Position numbers and translations under genes: made by a program. This document shows, piece after piece, positions 4,510 to 7,243 of a DNA stretch of 7,243 bases. The notes below the pieces were generated by a model. That model worked only from the letters and a program-made list of their open reading frames with translations. It was not told where the DNA came from and did no database searches. Where the stretch lies: the NCBI GenBank assembly GCA_031422555.1, contig JANPLZ010000093.1, positions 1 through 7,243 on the forward strand, written 5' to 3'. Within the stretch, counting starts at the first letter, position 1. Every line of letters begins with the position of its first letter. This DNA is from JANNAT01 sp031422555. Its GTDB lineage: Bacteria; Pseudomonadota; Alphaproteobacteria; Rhodobacterales; Rhodobacteraceae.

Positions 4510-6653
4510 CCTACGGCCTTGGCAAAAGCGGTGCGATACAGCGCCGACAATTCGGCCATCGGGGCGGATGCGGCCCCGAACTGCACCAGATCGCCGCCAA
4601 AGCTGCCCACTTGCACCACATGCGCACCCGCCGCCACAAAAGCCGCCACAGCATCGGGCGTGCAGGCCACCAGATAGCGCGCCTGATCTTCGCCAAACAA
4701 CAGCGCGATGTCGCCTGTGGCCAGTGTAACCCCCAACCCCGCCGCTTCGGCCATCTCGAACGCCGCCAGCGCAAGACCGCCATCGCCCAGATCGGTGCAG
4801 GCGCGGATTGATTTGCGCATCGCAGAAATCACCGCCGCCGAAGCCAGTTCCGCCGCCAGATCAACCGGGGGCGCATCGCCCGCCGCGATGCCGAACGCCT
4901 CGGCCAACAGCGCCGATTGGCCCAGATGGCCGCGGCTGACCCCCACCACCATCGCCGCATCGCCCGGGTTGGGGCGTCCCGCAATCAGATCGTCCAGTGA
5001 CGCCAAAAGCCCCACCGCCCCGATGGTGGGCGTAGGCAGGATGCCGGTGCCGTCGGTTTCATTATACAAGCTGACATTGCCCGACACGATCGGCATGTCC
5101 AGCGCCAGACAGGCAGCGCCTATGCCGCGCACAGCGCCGACCAACTGGCCCATGATTGCAGGCTTTTCGGGGTTGCCGAAGTTCAAATTGTCAGTGGTGG
5201 CCAATGGCTTGGCCCCAACCGCGATCAGATTGCGAAAGGCTTCGGCAACGGCCTGTTTGCCGCCCTCAAAGGGGTTGGCCATGACATAGCGCGGGGTGAC
5301 ATCCGAGGTAAACGCCAGCGCCTTGCCCGTGCCATGCACCCGCACCACCCCCGCACCTGCCCCCGGTGCAATCACCGTATCGGCGCCGACCATGCTGTCG
5401 TATTGCTCATAAACCCAGGCCTTGTGGGCATAGTTTGGGCTGCCGATCAGCGCGCGCAAACCGTCGATAGGGTCAATCGCGGGCACGTCGCCCAAGGGCG
5501 CGGCGGGCGGAGTTTCCACCCAAGGGCGGTCATATTCCGGGGCCGAGGAGGACAGTTTTGACAAGGGCAAATCGGCCATCACCGCATCACCGTGCAAGAT
5601 CAGGAACCGGTCTTCGGCAATGGTTTCGCCGACAATGGCAAAATCCAGATCCCATTTGACGAAAATCGCGCGGGCTGTGTCTTCCAGTTCCGGCTTTAAC
5701 ACCATCAACATGCGTTCTTGGGATTCCGACAGCATCATCTCATACGCCGTCATATGGGTTTCGCGCTGTGGCACCGCATCCAGTTGCAGCTTAATGCCCA
5801 GCCCCCCCGTGTCGCCCATTTCCACCGCCGAACAGGTCAGCCCAGCCGCCCCCATGTCCTGAATGGAAATCACCGCGCCCGAGGCCATCAACTCCAGACA
5901 CGCCTCCAGCAGGCGCTTTTCGGTGAACGGATCGCCGACCTGCACGGTGGGGCGCTTTTCCTCAATAGTGTCGTCAAATTCCGCCGATGCCATGGTGGCG
6001 CCGCCCACGCCGTCACGGCCCGTCTTGGCCCCCAGATAGACCACCGGCATACCAACGCCCGAGGCCACCGAATAGAAAATCTTGTCGGTATCGGCCAGAC
6101 CGGCGGCAAAGGCATTGACCAGACAGTTGCCGTTGTAGGCCGCGTGAAAGCGCACTTCGCCGCCCACCGTTGGCACGCCAAACGCATTGCCATAGCCGCC
6201 CACGCCTTCGACCACGCCCTTGACCAGATAGGCGGTTTTGGGATGGCTGGGCAGCCCGAAGGACAGGCTGTTCATCGCAGCAATGGGCCGCGCGCCCATG
6301 GTGAACACATCGCGCAAAATGCCACCCACGCCGGTGGCAGCACCCTGATACGGCTCGATATAGCTGGGATGATTGTGCGATTCCATTTTGAAAATAATGG
6401 CTTGGCCGTCACCAATATCGACCACACCGGCGTTTTCACCCGGCCCGCAAATCACTTGGCGCCCGGTGGTGGGCAAGGTGCGCAGCCATCTCTTTGAGGA
6501 TTTATACGAACAATGCTCATTCCACATAGCGCTGAAGATCCCCAACTCGGTATAGCTGGGCACGCGCCCGATGATTTCCAGCAACCGCTGATATTCATCT
6601 GGTTTCATGCCATGCGCCGCAATCAGGTCGGGGGTTATGGCGGGCTCTGACAT
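4506..6653 (-). CDS. purL: Phosphoribosylformylglycinamidine synthase subunit PurL
   Basis: The large synthetase subunit of the PurSLQ complex (small PurL type, 715 residues). It converts formylglycinamide ribonucleotide to formylglycinamidine ribonucleotide with ATP and with ammonia from PurQ, the fourth step of de novo purine synthesis. Motifs in order: WNEHCSYK (44-51, catalytic His47); the ATP/Mg region KMESHNHPS (89-97); GGILRDVFTMGARP (110-123); GGEVRFH (164-170); SIQDMGAAGLTCSAVEMGD (263-281); LSESQERML (308-316); TTDNLNFGNPEKP (486-498); PIVSGNVSLYNET (521-533); and TDLGDGGLALAAFEMA (620-635). Both PurM-like halves are present and complete. The length fits the bacterial small PurL rather than the fused 1,300-residue PurL of E. 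coli, so separate purS and purQ genes should lie elsewhere. The start ATG at 6653 has the family N-terminus MSEPAITPDLIAAHG; its upstream AGAGAG is a modest ribosome-binding site. The GNAT gene follows by a 4-bp overlap. Confidence 0.98.
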   Translation of the reverse strand: MSEPAITPDLIAAHGMKPDEYQRLLEIIGRVPSYTELGIFSAMWNEHCSYKSSKRWLRTLPTTGRQVICGPGENAGVVDIGDGQAIIFKMESHNHPSYIEPYQGAATGVGGILRDVFTMGARPIAAMNSLSFGLPSHPKTAYLVKGVVEGVGGYGNAFGVPTVGGEVRFHAAYNGNCLVNAFAAGLADTDKIFYSVASGVGMPVVYLGAKTGRDGVGGATMASAEFDDTIEEKRPTVQVGDPFTEKRLLEACLELMASGAVISIQDMGAAGLTCSAVEMGDTGGLGIKLQLDAVPQRETHMTAYEMMLSESQERMLMVLKPELEDTARAIFVKWDLDFAIVGETIAEDRFLILHGDAVMADLPLSKLSSSAPEYDRPWVETPPAAPLGDVPAIDPIDGLRALIGSPNYAHKAWVYEQYDSMVGADTVIAPGAGAGVVRVHGTGKALAFTSDVTPRYVMANPFEGGKQAVAEAFRNLIAVGAKPLATTDNLNFGNPEKPAIMGQLVGAVRGIGAACLALDMPIVSGNVSLYNETDGTGILPTPTIGAVGLLASLDDLIAGRPNPGDAAMVVGVSRGHLGQSALLAEAFGIAAGDAPPVDLAAELASAAVISAMRKSIRACTDLGDGGLALAAFEMAEAAGLGVTLATGDIALLFGEDQARYLVACTPDAVAAFVAAGAHVVQVGSFGGDLVQFGAASAPMAELSALYRTAFAKAVG

Positions 6654-6818
6654 GGGATCTCTCTGATTGGTTGCAGGCTCTTTATGCGATCAGCGCGAAA
6701 CTTGAAAGACCAACCAAAGCTGGTTTCGCCAACAAATGCGCGACCACCTTGGAACTGATCGTGCAGGGATGCGTTGATTAAGCACGCCGTCCTGACGGTA
6801 ACAAACCGGAGTTTTTCA
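6654..6818. promoter_or_regulatory. Divergent intergenic region between purL and the exported protein
   Basis: About 165 bp serve both divergent genes. For purL a weak candidate is TTTCAA (minus strand, 6702-6707) with TAAAGA (6679-6684) at 17 bp, although CATAAA (6681-6686) could also be the -10. An inverted pair, TTGGTTG (6667-6673) and CAACCAA (6711-6717), flanks this candidate. A second short palindrome, AACCA (6712-6716) and TGGTT (6721-6725), overlaps its right arm. Such a layout could hold an operator, but I recognise no known purine-regulator site or riboswitch. For the rightward gene I see no promoter better than a partial TTGATT (6774-6779). Confidence 0.3.
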
Positions 6819-7220
6819 ATGTTCAAAATCAAATCCATGTTCGCAGCCGCCGTCATCGCCTCGTTGATTGCTGCGCCTGTATCGGCCCTTGTCCTTTCGG
6901 CAGACGCCATGCTGGGCGCATCGCCGGAAGATATGACCACTGTTAAAATGATCGAAGACAGCGCCTTTGTCGGCAACGAAGTGATGACCAAAGATCAGAT
7001 CGTGATTGGTCTGGTTGAAGGCGTGCTGGATGGTGGCGCAAATGGGTCTTTCGCCCTGATCGCGTTGAAATCCGATCTTGCGTCAAAGTCCACCGTCAAG
7101 ACATTTACCGTGCCTTTGATGGCCGACATGACAGCGGACGGCTCGCTTACGTTGAATTTCACCGAAGCAGAATTGTTTCTGGCTTTGGATGGTGGCTTGG
7201 AGCCGATGACCACCAACTAA
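6819..7220 (+). CDS. Small exported protein with a PRC-barrel-like pattern
   Basis: A 133-residue protein with an evident Sec signal peptide: FKIK followed by a hydrophobic core (AAAVIASLIAAPVSA), with cleavage likely after residue 23. The mature part has no cysteine and few positive charges, so it is acidic and probably periplasmic. Its spacing resembles PRC-barrel domains. These typically show a strand, a polar turn, then IGxVxxVxxD with a following strand, and later a VPL strand and a dG-L-L-T-eAEL end. Here the matches are VMTKDQIVIGLVEGVLDGG (55-73), SFALIALKSD (77-86), TFTVPL and DGSLTLNFTEAELFLAL. This is a pattern judgement, not a proven homology, and no function follows. I chose the ATG at 6819 because it gives the signal peptide directly and has GGAG 7 bp upstream; an in-frame ATG at 6774 adds 15 residues with no support. 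Divergent from purL. The 23 bases after the stop are AT-rich with only a weak imperfect hairpin, not a clear terminator. Confidence 0.75.
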   Translation: MFKIKSMFAAAVIASLIAAPVSALVLSADAMLGASPEDMTTVKMIEDSAFVGNEVMTKDQIVIGLVEGVLDGGANGSFALIALKSDLASKSTVKTFTVPLMADMTADGSLTLNFTEAELFLALDGGLEPMTTN

Positions 7221-7243
7221 AACCATACCGATGATTTTTTGAA

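Noticed and set aside
3970..4677. 235-codon plus-strand open frame opposite GNAT and the end of purL
   Set aside because: Composition is that of a complementary-strand shadow; both genes on the other strand have clear family motifs.
5718..6497. 259-codon plus-strand open frame opposite purL
   Set aside because: It is antisense to the strongly conserved PurL frame, rich in His, Arg and Gln with no recognisable domain, as expected from the complement of GC-biased codons.
6635..6991. 118-codon minus-strand frame that would precede and overlap purL
   Set aside because: It overlaps the signal-peptide gene at 6819 and the purL start, has no ribosome-binding site I can see and no family character.
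7221..7243. Terminator after the last gene
   Set aside because: Only a short AT-rich imperfect hairpin is visible before the window ends; there is not enough sequence to support it.
1..7243. Mobile elements, CRISPR arrays, defence or toxin-antitoxin systems
   Set aside because: No transposase, integrase, direct-repeat array, terminal inverted repeat, tRNA junction or base-composition break was seen; the genes are housekeeping and tightly packed.

Overview
The window is an ordinary, densely packed chromosomal segment, most likely from an alphaproteobacterium of the Rhodobacteraceae. The grounds are the GC-rich codon use, the close fit of transketolase, PurL, BolA and Grx4 to versions I know from that family, and a coiled-coil gene directly upstream of zapA, an arrangement described in Caulobacter as zauP-zapA. 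I see no tRNA, rRNA, CRISPR array, insertion sequence, integrase or phage gene. Little DNA is non-coding: the two largest gaps are about 208 and 165 bp, and both lie between divergent genes.

Layout. (1) 1-1689, minus strand: the N-terminal 563 codons of transketolase, running off the left edge, with a TTG start. (2) 1690-1897: divergent promoter region. (3) 1898-3088, plus strand: a tight run of three overlapping genes, a ZauP-like coiled-coil protein, the Z-ring protein ZapA, and a secreted MliC/PliC-type lysozyme inhibitor. (4) 3094-3958, minus strand, convergent with the previous run and only 5 bp away: an overlapping operon read bolA, a small membrane protein, then the monothiol glutaredoxin grxD. 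(5) 4021-6653, minus strand: purL followed by a translationally coupled GNAT acetyltransferase. (6) 6654-6818: divergent intergenic region. (7) 6819-7220, plus strand: a small exported protein with a PRC-barrel-like pattern.

Themes. The plus-strand run joins cytokinesis (ZauP, ZapA) to cell-wall protection (lysozyme inhibitor). The bolA/grxD operon encodes the two partners known to form [2Fe-2S]-bridged BolA-Grx complexes, with an uncharacterised membrane-anchored protein between them. The purL operon is de novo purine synthesis plus an acetyltransferase of unknown target. A perfect 9-bp hairpin inside the 3' end of the lysozyme-inhibitor gene is well placed to terminate the opposing grxD transcript.

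I did not find a clearly new biological system. The best leads are the membrane protein between bolA and grxD, the lysozyme inhibitor tied to zauP-zapA, and the terminator hidden in an opposing coding sequence.
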